Source of the DNA: a bacterium
GTDB taxonomy: Bacteria; Patescibacteriota; Minisyncoccia; Phycocordibacterales; UBA918
DNA length: 10,746 bases
Assembly (NCBI GenBank): GCA_002710785.1
Contig: PAMC01000015.1
Span: 2,962-13,707, forward strand
Direction: 5' to 3'
The notes beneath the pieces were generated by a model, which was not told the origin of the DNA, did no database searches, and was given only the letters and a program-made list of their open reading frames with translations. A program made the translations under genes and the position numbers. Position 1 is the stretch's first letter. Every line of letters begins with the position of its first letter. Below are positions 1 through 6,226 of this stretch, one piece after another.

Positions 1-1449
1 AACGACACCAACCAAAAGGTGACGTTTAAAGATGTCGCGGGCGCTAAAGAAGCCAAGCAAGAGCTCGAGGAAATCGTCGACTTCCTCAAAAACCCAAAGA
101 AGTTCCTCGACATTGGCGCAGAGATACCTAAGGGCGTTATGATGATGGGCTCACCAGGTACTGGTAAAACACTCTTGGCACGGGCGGTAGCTGGCGAGGC
201 TGGCGTACCGTTTTTCTCGATTTCTGGTTCGGAGTTTGTGGAAATGTTTGTTGGTGTGGGTGCGAGCCGCGTTCGCGACCTATTTAACATGGCGAAGAAA
301 AACGCTCCAGCCATTATCTTTGTCGATGAGATCGACGCTGTCGGCCGCGTTCGCGGTACCGGTATTGGTGGTGGTAACGATGAGCGCGAGCAGACGCTCA
401 ACCAAATCTTAGTAGAGATGGATGGCTTTGAGCCCAACGCCAAGGTGATCGTGATGGCGGCCACCAACCGCCCCGACGTGCTCGACCCGGCACTTCTGCG
501 CCCGGGCCGCTTCGACCGTCGCGTTACCATCGACCTGCCCGACCGCGACGACCGCAAAGCAATTTTAGAAGTACACGCACGCAAGAAGCCGCTCCAAGAG
601 GATGTGAACCTCCACGTTGTAGCGCAGCGCACCCCGGGCTTCTCTGGTGCCGATCTCTACTCACTCATGAACGAGGCAGCGATTTTGGCGGCACGTGAGG
701 GACGTAAGAAGGTAGGGCAGTTCGACCTCATTCGCTCAATTGAGAAGGTCATGCTCGGCCCAGAGCGCAAGAGCCACGTCTTGAGCAAGAAGGAGCGTAA
801 AATTACCGCTTACCATGAGGTCGGGCATGCACTGGTCGCAAGCGTACTGCCGTACGCCGACCCAGTGCAGAAAATTTCGATCATCTCGCGTGGTCGCGCT
901 GCTGGGTATACCCTTAAGCTGCCAGACGAGGACCGCAAGATGCACACCAAAAAAGAGTTTATCGATGACATTGCCATGACGCTTGGTGGCTACGTGACCG
1001 AAGAAATGGTCTTTGGCGACTTAACCACCGGCCCGAGTAACGACCTGCAGGTTGTAGCTAACCTCGCGCGCGACATGGTCACGAAGTACGGTATGAGCGA
1101 GCTCGGCCCGATTGCCCTGGAGGGCACGGGCGGCCGGTTAATTGGTGGTGGCACTAGCGAAGACCGAGGCTACAGCCCGCAGGTTGCAAAAGCGATTGAC
1201 GATGAGGTGAAGCGCCTGATCGAACAAGGGAAGGAGAAAGCCCGAGAGATCCTGACCGAGTACCGCGATGCGCTCAACAGCATCTCTGAGCGCCTGATGG
1301 AGGTGGAAACACTTGAGCGCGCTGAGTACGAAGAGCTTTTAAAACAAGCAGGCGTGCCAATTAACGATGTCTACCGCGATGAACGCGAAGCTGAGCTTAA
1401 AGCTGGCGACCCGAGTAAAGTAGCTGAAGGAGAACAGGCTCACGTGTAG
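1..1449 (+). CDS. ftsH: FtsH, ATP-dependent zinc metalloprotease (5' truncated by window)
   Basis: Membrane-anchored AAA+ protease that unfolds and degrades membrane and short-lived cytosolic proteins as a hexamer. The reading frame is open from base 1, so the N-terminal membrane segment and extracytoplasmic domain lie outside the window. Numbering residues from the GTG codon at 19: Walker A GSPGTGKT at 44-51, pore loop FVG at 77-79, Walker B IIFVDE at 99-104, and the second region of homology at 150-167 with arginine fingers R164 and R167. The zinc motif HEVGH is at 266-270 and the third zinc ligand, an Asp, is at 342 in PSNDLQ. All catalytic residues are present. Two mild departures from the common family sequence are Ser where Pro is usual in GPPGTGKT, and HEVGH where HEAGH is usual. 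The C-terminal tail ends shortly after the protease domain, as in ordinary bacterial FtsH. It converges with the ABC operon, from which it is separated only by a hairpin. The family call is very secure. Confidence 0.97.
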   Translation, partial: NDTNQKVTFKDVAGAKEAKQELEEIVDFLKNPKKFLDIGAEIPKGVMMMGSPGTGKTLLARAVAGEAGVPFFSISGSEFVEMFVGVGASRVRDLFNMAKKNAPAIIFVDEIDAVGRVRGTGIGGGNDEREQTLNQILVEMDGFEPNAKVIVMAATNRPDVLDPALLRPGRFDRRVTIDLPDRDDRKAILEVHARKKPLQEDVNLHVVAQRTPGFSGADLYSLMNEAAILAAREGRKKVGQFDLIRSIEKVMLGPERKSHVLSKKERKITAYHEVGHALVASVLPYADPVQKISIISRGRAAGYTLKLPDEDRKMHTKKEFIDDIAMTLGGYVTEEMVFGDLTTGPSNDLQVVANLARDMVTKYGMSELGPIALEGTGGRLIGGGTSEDRGYSPQVAKAIDDEVKRLIEQGKEKAREILTEYRDALNSISERLMEVETLERAEYEELLKQAGVPINDVYRDEREAELKAGDPSKVAEGEQAHV

Positions 1450-1456
1450 CCATTTT

Positions 1457-1496
1457 AAAACAAGCGGCTGGAGGTGGGCCTCCAGCCGCTTGTTTT
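1457..1496. terminator. Bidirectional intrinsic terminator between ftsH and the ABC operon
   Basis: A perfect 18-bp inverted repeat (1457-1474 with 1479-1496) has a TGGG loop. The arms carry AAAA outside one end and TTTT outside the other, so both strands read as a GC-rich hairpin followed by a U-run. It lies 8 nt after the ftsH stop and overlaps the stop codon of the convergent ABC ATPase gene. Confidence 0.92.
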
Positions 1497-2173
1497 TACT
1501 TCTGCACAATCTGTCCGTCTTCAAGGTAAATGATACGGTCGCACGGCTCGGCGTACTCCGGTTCGTGGGTGACCATGACAATGGTCTGACCCTCTTCGCG
1601 GTGGAGACAGGTCAAGAGGTCAATAATTTGCGTACCGGAGATTGAGTCGAGGTTAGCAGTCGGCTCGTCGGCAAAAATAATTTTTGGCTGCCCCGCCAGC
1701 GCTCGCGCTACTGCCACGCGTTGCTGCTCACCACCAGAGAGCTCGCCCGGCAGGTTTGGGTACTTACCCTCGAGTCCAACATTGTCGAGCATGCGGTTAG
1801 CCGTGTCTTTTGATTCTTGCCAATCATCCCCGCGCATCAAAAGCGGCATCATGACGTTCTCTTGTGCGGAGAGGTCGGGCACGAGCGCGTAGTCTTGAAA
1901 GACGTAGCCTAAGGTCTGTAAGCGAAAGTCGGTGGCTTCACGCTCATTGAGTGTCAGCACGTCGGTATCGTTTACCAAGAGCTCACCCTCAGTTGGGGTA
2001 TCGAGTACCGATAGTTGGTACATTAAGGTCGATTTACCAGCACCTGATTTACCCATAATGGCCACGAACTCTCCCTCCTCGATCGTTACGTCAATACCTT
2101 TAAGGACGTGCGTGATAAGGTCGCCTTTGCCAAATTTTCGGTGAATGTTACGTGCTTCGATAAGGGCAGACAT
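1496..2173 (-). CDS. ABC transporter ATP-binding protein, LolD/MacB type
   Basis: The 225-residue nucleotide-binding subunit of an ABC transporter powers the permease encoded just upstream on the same strand. From the start MSALIEARNI: Walker A GKSGAGKST at 41-49, Q-loop Gln at 93 in VFQDYAL, signature LSGGEQQR at 145-152, Walker B IIFADEP at 165-171, and H-loop His at 203 in VTHEPE. All ATPase motifs are intact. The LSGGEQQRVAVARAL and ADEPTANLD pattern is typical of the MacB/LolD/FtsE branch, which works with FtsX-fold permeases. A longer reading with 14 extra N-terminal residues (from 2215) is possible. It was rejected because the family start matches the Met at 2173 and an extended -10 box sits right before it. 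It is separated from the permease gene by a 129-nt gap and appears to have its own promoter. The substrate cannot be inferred. Confidence 0.93.
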   Translation of the reverse strand: MSALIEARNIHRKFGKGDLITHVLKGIDVTIEEGEFVAIMGKSGAGKSTLMYQLSVLDTPTEGELLVNDTDVLTLNEREATDFRLQTLGYVFQDYALVPDLSAQENVMMPLLMRGDDWQESKDTANRMLDNVGLEGKYPNLPGELSGGEQQRVAVARALAGQPKIIFADEPTANLDSISGTQIIDLLTCLHREEGQTIVMVTHEPEYAEPCDRIIYLEDGQIVQK

Positions 2174-2181
2174 ACGTACTA

Positions 2182-2190
2182 AGTGTAGCA
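2182..2190 (-). promoter_or_regulatory. Extended -10 promoter (TGCTACACT) of the ABC ATPase gene
   Basis: Read on the minus strand the motif is TGCTACACT, an extended -10 (TGn followed by TANNNT). The transcription start expected 7 nt past the box is about 2175, which would give a leader of only about 2 nt before the ATG. No Shine-Dalgarno sequence is visible. No good -35 box is seen, as expected for extended -10 promoters. Confidence 0.5.
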
Positions 2191-2232
2191 GAGTGATTTG
2201 CGTTATGTGATACATGAACGTTCCCGTTCCAG

Positions 2233-2272
2233 GAATTTGTTCTAGGTTATGAGCAAATTCGGAACAAAATTC
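2233..2272. repeat. Inverted repeat GAATTTGTTC / GAACAAAATTC in the permease-ATPase gap
   Basis: Arms at 2233-2242 and 2262-2272 are complementary apart from one extra A. A neighbouring GAACGTTC palindrome (2216-2223) and other GTTC/GAAC blocks make this 129-nt gap repeat-rich and richer in A/T than its surroundings. It could be a protein-binding site, an mRNA hairpin within the operon transcript, or chance. Confidence 0.35.
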
Positions 2273-2302
2273 ACAATAGTCATTCTATTCCTTTGTTCAT
2301 TT

Positions 2303-3550
2303 TTACTTTCTACCTAAAATTGAATTAAGGGTATTTTGCCGCACGATCATCCAGGCGGGCACAAACCCAGCAATGATCGTGACAATAAATAGCGTCACAA
2401 ACCGCCAGAAGGTACCCTCTGGGTCTGCCGCCAGGATACCGTCGCTAAAAGGGAACTGGATCGGATTCTCATCAAAGTACGGCACGAACCATCCGTAGGT
2501 GAGAAGCGTACCGAGCGCTGCCCCCGTGACGGCGTAAAAAGCAGCTTGGGCTACGTATGCAATTTCGATCGCTTCGCGGTGAATACCAATGCCCTTTAAG
2601 ATACCGATGTGGCGTCGACGGGAGACTGCGTTGATAAAGATAATGATAAAGATGGTAATCGACGCCACCACTAACCCAATCGAACCGATAAACGTACCGA
2701 GTACGTTAAACGTATTTTTAATATCGATCAAAAATTTCGGTAGGTTGTCTTCAAAGGTCACGATCTTAGCAAAAGTAGTGAGGCCGTTGGCTTCCATGGC
2801 GGCCACGACGTCGGCGTTTTGTTCGGGTGTTTCGGTGCGGATAACGATCTGGTCGGCGTTGCGATCGAGTCGACTAAAGAGACGCCGAAACTCCCGCTCG
2901 GGAATGAAGGTAGTAAAGTTCACTTCGTCGACCTTCGACTCCACAATGCCTTTTACGATAAATTCTTTTGAAATGTCGCCAATATCGAGCCGTACCTGGT
3001 CGCCCGGTCCGACGTTCGAGACCGTGTCCAAAAAGTCGCCAAAGTTTTCCGCGTACTCTTCGAGGAAGTAGACACCAATTAAGATGTACCCCTCCTCCTT
3101 AGGATCGAGGTACTCACCATCAACCACTAACTCAGAGAGTTGGGTCATGTGATCTTCTGCGATAGGGTCGATGCCGGTCACGCTTACCGAGGCGGTGTCT
3201 CGTTCACCGGAGAGGTCGCGCCGCTCGGTGTAGTTGGCCTCCATGGTAGCAGCGCCGGTATAGCGTACTGAGTAGGCGGTCACCTCCGGGTAGGTAGCAA
3301 TGGTTCGCATTAGTGATGGTGTCTCAAGGATGAAATCTTCGTCATCACGTGCCGAAATAATCACGTCGCCCTGGGCGCTCTCGCGCACCGCGTTCTCAGC
3401 CCCTTGAATGAGCCCCACAAGAATACCCGAGACGGCGATTAGGTTAAGAAACGTGAGCGTCATCACAAAAATGATAAGCCCGGTCGTCCAGTAGCTCGCC
3501 CGCTGAATTTGGCGGATGCCGAGCAAAAGACCAATTCGAAGACTGCGCAT
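2303..3550 (-). CDS. ABC transporter permease, MacB/FtsX type
   Basis: The 415-residue integral membrane subunit of the same ABC system. The topology is typical of the MacB/FtsX/LolC fold. A short cytosolic start (RIGLLLGIRQIQR) is followed by one hydrophobic helix at about 20-45 and a large extracytoplasmic domain at about 48-280 (acidic, beta-rich, MacB-like). Three C-terminal membrane segments follow at about 285-310, 330-352 and 382-405, and the protein ends in a short basic tail. The linker SRRRHIGILKGIG after the second helix is the region that contacts the ATPase in this family (known coupling helix position). The gene starts 3 nt after the adaptor stop codon, so the two are translationally close and surely co-transcribed. 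Export of an amphipathic compound, peptide or lipoprotein is the usual family job, but the substrate is not known here. Confidence 0.92.
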   Translation of the reverse strand: MRSLRIGLLLGIRQIQRASYWTTGLIIFVMTLTFLNLIAVSGILVGLIQGAENAVRESAQGDVIISARDDEDFILETPSLMRTIATYPEVTAYSVRYTGAATMEANYTERRDLSGERDTASVSVTGIDPIAEDHMTQLSELVVDGEYLDPKEEGYILIGVYFLEEYAENFGDFLDTVSNVGPGDQVRLDIGDISKEFIVKGIVESKVDEVNFTTFIPEREFRRLFSRLDRNADQIVIRTETPEQNADVVAAMEANGLTTFAKIVTFEDNLPKFLIDIKNTFNVLGTFIGSIGLVVASITIFIIIFINAVSRRRHIGILKGIGIHREAIEIAYVAQAAFYAVTGAALGTLLTYGWFVPYFDENPIQFPFSDGILAADPEGTFWRFVTLFIVTIIAGFVPAWMIVRQNTLNSILGRK

Positions 3551-3553
3551 ACA

Positions 3554-5053
3554 CTATGGTGCTACTACAGTTTCACCAACCTCCAGATTACGGACTTCGA
3601 TGAAACCATCGTTACCGATTAATCCTAGCTCTACCGGTTGCGTCACCAATTCGCCGTCGTGGTAGATCTGCACAGTCGGGGGCTCGGTGCTGCGGTCGAT
3701 AAAGCGCTGTGGTAGACGGGTGGTATTTTGCTCCTCGTGTACGATGATATCGACGTCGGCGTTAAGACCGGCCCGTAGCCAATCTGGGGTAGGCGAAAGA
3801 GTAATGACTGCCTCAAAGTAGCCAACGCCGTCGATCTCAATTGCTTCAGGAGTGACAAATTCAATAGTACCCGGGACGATCTCGTCTCGCTTTGCATCAA
3901 ATACGGCGGTGATAGACTGCCCAACTGCCAGTTTGGTGACGTCAATTTCTGGCACCCGAGCCACCAGCTCATACGCCTCAGTACTTAAAAGATTGATTGC
4001 CGGCTGCTGGTTAGCTACTTCGCCCGGATTTACGAGCACGTCGGTCACCACACCAGCAAACGGTGCGGTAATAGCAAAGTCGGTGAGCTGTGCGTCGATA
4101 CGTTGCAGCCGAGCTTGGGCTTCTTGTACTGCAGCGTTGGCAGCAACAAGTGACTCGACTCTGGGTGCAGCTGTCTCAACGCTCGCTTGATTGGTAGCGA
4201 GCGCCAACGTGTCTCGAGCTGCTTGTACATTTTGTTCCGCTTGCGTGAGCGCGAGATCGTACGCATTTTTTCGGGTGATGTAGGTAGCGCTGCGTTTGTT
4301 GGGCACCGTAATTTCCCACTCGCTCCAGACGTACTTCTCGCCGGCGACAAATTGGATAAAGAGACCGCACGAGCCCAGGGGAGCGGGCTGGTTAACGCTG
4401 GCAGCGAAGGTGCCGTTCTCGAGTCCTTCCAGTCGGTAGGAGTAGCCCGAGTCGGTGTCGGTGCCAAAGAGAAAGAGCCGGTAAGAGCCTTCTTCAGCAC
4501 AGGTGTACGTGCCACTCACCGTTGGCGCTGCCGCTTGCTCATCCGGGTCAGTCGAAAACGCCTCGAGATCATTTGAGAGCAAAGCAGCGAGGGCAGTACC
4601 CACCTGCTCGCGGGCGAGCTCTTGCGCACGCACGAGCGCCGCTTCAGCGTTTGCGACCGTCGTTTGGGTAACCTGGGCTGACTCAGCAGTTTGGCCACTC
4701 ACAAGCTCGTCACGTGCCGCCACTGCTGCGGCTACCGCAGCGGCTGCCTGCGCCCGGTCGGCGGCAACAGCGGAGTCACCAATGGTCGCTAAAATTTCAC
4801 CCGCGAGCACTTCAGATCCTCGCTCAATGCTAATGCCGGCAATGATGCCACTCGTTGGGAAGGCAAGGGTCGCCTCTTTAGTAGCCTCAACCGTTCCCGA
4901 CACCGAAACCACTTCGCTCACGCTACCAGTCTCGACGGTGGTGGTAGTAAGATCGTTTTGCTTTTTTCCTCCGGCAACAACCACCAGCAAGATACCCAAG
5001 ACGAGCAGGAAACCAACTGCACTAAGAACTAGATGCGAACGAACCCACTCCAT
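3554..5053 (-). CDS. Periplasmic adaptor (membrane fusion protein, HlyD/MacA type) with an inserted domain
   Basis: The 499-residue adaptor subunit of the ABC system. An N-terminal membrane anchor lies at about residues 8-27. The first half of the biotinyl-lipoyl-like domain is at about 44-95 (VSVSGTVEATKEATL, SGIIAGISIERGSEV). Alanine- and glutamine-rich helices at about 96-165 and 262-325 form the coiled-coil hairpin. The second lipoyl half is at about 326-358 (ITAPFAGVVTDVLVNPGEV), followed by beta-barrel and membrane-proximal regions at about 362-499. The oddity is that residues about 178-260 break the coiled coil with an aromatic, beta-looking segment holding the only two cysteines of the mature part (C185, C229). 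MacA-like adaptors are normally near 370-400 residues, and most of the extra length sits here. First gene of the operon. The start is supported by an extended -10 box only a few bases upstream. Confidence 0.92.
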   Translation of the reverse strand: MEWVRSHLVLSAVGFLLVLGILLVVVAGGKKQNDLTTTTVETGSVSEVVSVSGTVEATKEATLAFPTSGIIAGISIERGSEVLAGEILATIGDSAVAADRAQAAAAVAAAVAARDELVSGQTAESAQVTQTTVANAEAALVRAQELAREQVGTALAALLSNDLEAFSTDPDEQAAAPTVSGTYTCAEEGSYRLFLFGTDTDSGYSYRLEGLENGTFAASVNQPAPLGSCGLFIQFVAGEKYVWSEWEITVPNKRSATYITRKNAYDLALTQAEQNVQAARDTLALATNQASVETAAPRVESLVAANAAVQEAQARLQRIDAQLTDFAITAPFAGVVTDVLVNPGEVANQQPAINLLSTEAYELVARVPEIDVTKLAVGQSITAVFDAKRDEIVPGTIEFVTPEAIEIDGVGYFEAVITLSPTPDWLRAGLNADVDIIVHEEQNTTRLPQRFIDRSTEPPTVQIYHDGELVTQPVELGLIGNDGFIEVRNLEVGETVVAP

Positions 5054-5062
5054 AATGGTGTA

Positions 5063-5071
5063 AGTATAGCA
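5063..5071 (-). promoter_or_regulatory. Extended -10 promoter (TGCTATACT) of the ABC operon
   Basis: On the minus strand TGCTATACT is a near-consensus extended -10. The expected start is about 5056, three bases before the adaptor ATG, so the leader would be about 3 nt with no room for a Shine-Dalgarno sequence. It is divergent from the tRNA-Ile promoter about 30 bp away. Confidence 0.6.
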
Positions 5072-5097
5072 GACTATAGAGTTTATAAATACTCTTA

Positions 5098-5103
5098 TAT
5101 ACT
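5098..5103 (+). promoter_or_regulatory. Candidate -10 box (TATACT) for tRNA-Ile
   Basis: TATACT lies 38 nt upstream of the mature tRNA 5' end, in an A/T-rich stretch. No convincing -35 is seen. An imperfect AGAGT/ACTCT inverted repeat (5077-5095 area) lies between this box and the divergent ABC operon promoter. Confidence 0.4.
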
Positions 5104-5136
5104 GTAGAGTAGTAGCGCTTGCCGTGATAAGAAATT

Positions 5137-5227
5137 CTTGTCCGCCCGTAGCTCAGTTGGTAGAAGCGCGGAGCTTATACCTCCGTGGTCGTTGGTTCGA
5201 GTCCAACCGGGCGGACAAGGATTTTTT
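5137..5227 (+). terminator. Terminator-like extension of the tRNA-Ile acceptor stem
   Basis: CTTGT (5137-5141) pairs with ACAAG (5215-5219). This stacks 5 bp directly on the 7-bp tRNA acceptor stem and gives a 12-bp outer helix (the A of the second arm is the discriminator base). Six T residues follow at 5222-5227. The whole tRNA would therefore sit in the loop of a terminator-like hairpin. Confidence 0.5.
5142..5215 (+). tRNA. tRNA-Ile (anticodon UAU)
   Basis: Cloverleaf read by eye. The acceptor stem CCGCCCG pairs with CGGGCGG, with discriminator A. The D arm starts GCTC with the AGTTGG loop. The anticodon arm is CGGAG-CTTATAC-CTCCG and the T arm is GTTGG-TTCGAGT-CCAAC. U33 is present and the anticodon at 34-36 is UAU, followed by A37. 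The UAU anticodon reads AUA, i.e. isoleucine, and discriminator A73 agrees. The D arm has one extra A compared with the common form, leaving a C13-A22 mismatch. CCA is not encoded. Most bacteria read AUA with a CAU tRNA modified by TilS, so the UAU form is less common. Confidence 0.85.
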
Positions 5228-5286
5228 GTTTTCTCCCACTTATAACCGAAAGCTGTTGCGACAAACTCTTCATTTTTTGAATCGTG

Positions 5287-5295
5287 TGGTACGCT
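5287..5295 (+). promoter_or_regulatory. Weak candidate extended -10 (TGGTACGCT) upstream of the 5368 gene
   Basis: TGGTACGCT fits TGn plus TANNNT and would start a transcript near 5302, leaving a leader of about 65 nt with a Shine-Dalgarno sequence. No -35 is visible. The match is minimal and could be chance. Confidence 0.25.
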
Positions 5296-5367
5296 GCGGA
5301 TAGAGGCGAGTAGTTCAATAAAAAAGCAAGATACGTGTAATGTAAACCCTGTGCAGGAGGATTCCAA

Positions 5368-5619
5368 ATGGCACAGAATACAAGTACAGGAAAGACCGCA
5401 GACGGCAAGTCGTCGACAAGAGGTGAGGGTGTGAGAGGTGAAGGCGCTGCAACCTCAACGCAACAGCACCAGGCCAGTAAGCAGCCAGCCGGGCCGGCTA
5501 CGTCAACGAACAAAGGCGAGTCGGAGAAGGTTACAGACGTCGCCGCTATTCACAAAGGTGGCAACGCACAACAGACCAAGCCTGATCTGGCTGAACCGAA
5601 ACCATTTCACGTCAGATGA
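5368..5619 (+). CDS. Small disordered hydrophilic protein, unknown function
   Basis: Predicted 83-residue protein, not recognised. A perfect Shine-Dalgarno AGGAGG (5355-5360) sits 7 nt before the ATG, which strongly supports real translation. The sequence is dominated by Ser, Thr, Gly, Gln, Lys and Ala, has no hydrophobic core, no cysteine and no membrane segment, and should be intrinsically disordered. It contains a short near-repeat, RGEGVRGEG. The frame ends at TGA 5617-5619. In the next frame over, codons continue as TSDEAEAMFRRQPPQQ to TAG at 5659, which reads like a natural continuation, so a frameshift or a longer original gene is possible. Two hairpins, the second a good terminator, follow. 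It appears to be a single-gene unit between tRNA-Ile and a convergent secreted-protein gene. Confidence 0.6.
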   Translation: MAQNTSTGKTADGKSSTRGEGVRGEGAATSTQQHQASKQPAGPATSTNKGESEKVTDVAAIHKGGNAQQTKPDLAEPKPFHVR

Positions 5620-5658
5620 GGCTGAGGCAATGTTCCGCCGTCAGCCCCCGCAGCAATA

Positions 5659-5688
5659 GGCAGGGCCGACGTAACCGTCGGCACTGCC
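5659..5688 (+). other. Hairpin after the 5368 gene
   Basis: The stem GCCGACG/CGTCGGC has a TAAC loop (5665-5682) and is extended by GGCAG/CTGCC (5659-5663 with 5684-5688) across one mismatch. No T-run follows, so it is more likely an mRNA 3' structure than a terminator by itself. Confidence 0.5.
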
Positions 5689-5699
5689 CAACTCATATA

Positions 5700-5736
5700 T
5701 CACCCGAGCTGCTCGGTAGCATCGGGTGAATTTTTT
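5700..5736 (+). terminator. Intrinsic terminator of the 5368 gene
   Basis: TCACCCGA (5700-5707) pairs with TCGGGTGA (5722-5729). An inner GCTGC/GTAGC stem lies between the arms. T6 follows at 5731-5736. Confidence 0.85.
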
Positions 5737-5800
5737 ATACTAAAACAAAGCGCCGTTCCGGCAGTCGCCCACCAGATTGAGAGTAGCTTAAAACGATAAC

Positions 5801-5821
5801 GGGCCGCATAACATGCGGCCC
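5801..5821 (-). terminator. Hairpin terminating the secreted-protein gene
   Basis: GGGCCGCAT (5801-5809) pairs perfectly with ATGCGGCCC (5813-5821) over a 3-nt loop, just after the stop codon at 5824 on the minus strand. The downstream minus-strand sequence has only a short TTTT, so termination may be weak. Confidence 0.6.
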
Positions 5822-5823
5822 GG

Positions 5824-6162
5824 TCAGAACTCTAGTTCGCCAGACAACGGTACGATGTCCAGCAAGACGAATATTGTATGCCCCCCGACCCAGACGGTCG
5901 CGAAGGTTACCTCCACACCCTCGTCCACGATCACCTGCGTCGGTTGAGTGGTGATTACACCATTGAGAGGCTGTGCAACTTCAGCGCACCCTTCCGGCAA
6001 GTTGGCGACGCCAACTGGGGTACGGCCACGCACGAGTTCCCCCAATTGCTCGAGGGTTTGGCAACCATACTGACCAGCTTGAAGTCCTCGAATGATGGAC
6101 GAATCAGCGCTGGCAGCGAAGGGCAGAAGGCAGCAAAGCGCTGCCAATAGCGAGCGTCGCAT
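5824..6162 (-). CDS. Small secreted protein, unknown function
   Basis: 112 residues, not recognised. It has a clear signal peptide (MRRSLLAALCCLLPFAASA) with an Ala-Ser-Ala signal-peptidase-I site before DSS at about residue 20. The mature part of about 93 residues has two cysteines, in GQYGCQTL and LPEGCAEVA, which could form a disulfide. The C-terminal half (TQPTQVIVDEGVEVTFATVWVGGHTIFVLLDIV) alternates hydrophobic and polar residues, as a beta-sheet would. There is no second membrane segment and no lipobox. A GAGAGG Shine-Dalgarno sequence lies about 6 nt before the ATG. The gene starts 64 nt downstream of the recG stop on the same strand and may be read through from recG or from a promoter near the recG end. 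Export to the cell surface or outside is inferred; a role cannot be given. Confidence 0.75.
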   Translation of the reverse strand: MRRSLLAALCCLLPFAASADSSIIRGLQAGQYGCQTLEQLGELVRGRTPVGVANLPEGCAEVAQPLNGVITTQPTQVIVDEGVEVTFATVWVGGHTIFVLLDIVPLSGELEF

Positions 6163-6226
6163 GCGAACCTCTCTTGTTTGTTTTTTCTAATTTGCATTCT
6201 GCCTTTACTATTAAAAAAGTCCAAGT

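Noticed and set aside
2174..2215. Upstream start for the ABC ATPase adding 14 residues
   Set aside because: It would overlap the -10 box, and the family begins at MSALIEARNI.
4176..5063. Several open frames on both strands inside the adaptor gene (for example 4187-4576 +, 4503-5063 +, 4045-4515 -)
   Set aside because: They are overlaps of a long, well-supported coding gene, with Ser/Arg/Ala-rich compositions typical of out-of-frame reading.
5438..5659. Independent gene in the second frame over the 5368 gene
   Set aside because: It lacks its own Shine-Dalgarno sequence and its first part is Arg/Gln-rich shadow-like sequence; only the tail is considered, as a possible frameshifted end of the 5368 gene.
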